Below are positions 63,723-64,000 of a DNA stretch of 64,000 bases, one piece after another (positions within the stretch are counted from its first letter, which is position 1; every line of letters begins with the position of its first letter). This DNA comes from Caldilineaceae bacterium (GTDB lineage: Bacteria; Chloroflexota; Anaerolineae; Caldilineales; Caldilineaceae). A program made the position numbers and the translations under genes. Under the pieces are notes generated by a model, which was not told the DNA's origin, searched no databases, and was given only the letters and a program-made list of their open reading frames with translations. The stretch is taken from assembly GCA_958295845.1 (NCBI GenBank), contig OY282376.1, positions 819,022 through 883,021 on the forward strand, written 5' to 3'.

Positions 63723-64000
63723 CTATGATTCCCGTCTGACTCGCCATCTTTCCCGCGGGTTCGGTGAGACGTGTCGCCCGGTCTCGTCCCCTTGCGGAGG
63801 AAAATCCCCAGTCTCGCACATCGCCAGAAATGGATTATCCCGCACCTCGACCGGGAATTTGACGATGGAACGCCGCCGCGCCGACTCATAGATGCCGATC
63901 ATCACCTCGGTGATCTTGCGGCCGTTCTCGCCATCCAACGGATGGGGCGCCCCCGTCTCGATCGTCTCCATCAAGTCCTTGATTTCGAGCCCAATTGCGC
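63723..64000 (-). CDS. Gfo/Idh/MocA-family oxidoreductase, C-terminal part (cut by window edge)
   Basis: The frame is open to the right edge; about 92 residues are visible. GAPHPLDGENGRKITEVMIGIYESARR is the family's C-terminal helix motif (G-x-x-x-x-x-x-G-x-x-x-x-x-x-x-x-x-A-x-x-S/R). The frame ends 22 bp before the SDR. Function beyond the family cannot be judged. Confidence 0.8.
   Translation of the reverse strand, partial: AIGLEIKDLMETIETGAPHPLDGENGRKITEVMIGIYESARRRSIVKFPVEVRDNPFLAMCETGDFPPQGDETGRHVSPNPRERWRVRRES

Noticed and set aside
1..64000. tRNA, rRNA and prophage or IS genes
   Set aside because: I looked for T-arm GTTCGA-type motifs, rRNA-like blocks, integrases and transposases on both strands and found none convincing.

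Overview
The window is high-GC bacterial DNA, densely coding, with long co-directional blocks on both strands. I see no rRNA, tRNA, CRISPR array, transposase or phage gene. The gene mix suggests a heterotrophic Chloroflexota (Anaerolineae/Caldilinea-like) bacterium: repeated peptide-type ABC importers with very large Tat- or Sec-exported lipoprotein binding proteins, many Gfo/Idh/MocA, enolase-superfamily, PhyH and sulfatase genes, and the SHOCT-like/DUF4097/DUF2089 cluster. This taxonomic call is inference from gene content, not from a marker gene.

Region by region. 1-4351 (+) is an ABC-2 exporter operon with a GbsR/MarR-type regulator in the middle. 4463-11618 (-) holds housekeeping and single genes: a Rieske oxygenase, an AlaX-type editing protein, RecF, an M16 peptidase, a UPF0104-type membrane protein and a single SWIM-domain protein. 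12144-17419 (-) holds a second ABC-2 exporter and a cluster of SHOCT-like, DUF4097 and DUF2089 proteins with a strong promoter. 17836-19279 (+) is a decayed locus in which a broken Gfo/Idh/MocA gene runs into the C-terminal part of an enolase-superfamily gene.

19464-48060 is a peptide-transporter archipelago. Locus A (-, 26181 to 19464) has a small membrane protein, OppF, a B12-type radical SAM protein, a binding protein and DppB. Locus B (+, 27072 to 34060) is complete: binding protein, DppB, DppC, OppD, OppF, small membrane protein. Locus C (+, 34298 to 40781) has two tandem binding proteins, DppB and DppC, followed by cupin, Gfo/Idh/MocA and cupin genes. Locus D (-, 48060 to 45670) has DppC and OppD, followed by a 905-residue protein of unknown function. 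A and D have complementary gene sets, and C lacks ATPases, so subunits may be shared. Each binding-protein gene that precedes another cistron is followed by a strong hairpin.

48254-52392 holds prs (-), an RdgB/HAM1 pyrophosphatase (+) and a tandem array of three paralogous 118-residue, two-helix membrane proteins (+). 52770-64000 (-) is a catabolic block: RraA-like protein, mandelate-racemase-family dehydratase, PhyH dioxygenase, sulfatase, two gamma-glutamyltransferases, an ABM-type monooxygenase, adenosine deaminase, an IolE-like isomerase/epimerase, an SDR and the end of a Gfo/Idh/MocA gene. Together with the importers it suggests scavenging of peptides, gamma-glutamyl compounds, nucleosides and (sulfated) sugars or polyols.

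The most unusual non-genic signals are short heptanucleotide arrays in at least ten intergenic gaps, all lying in the same orientation and often ending in CTGCAGTT, and an 83-bp hairpin-bearing repeat present twice (80/83 identical by eye) next to such arrays.
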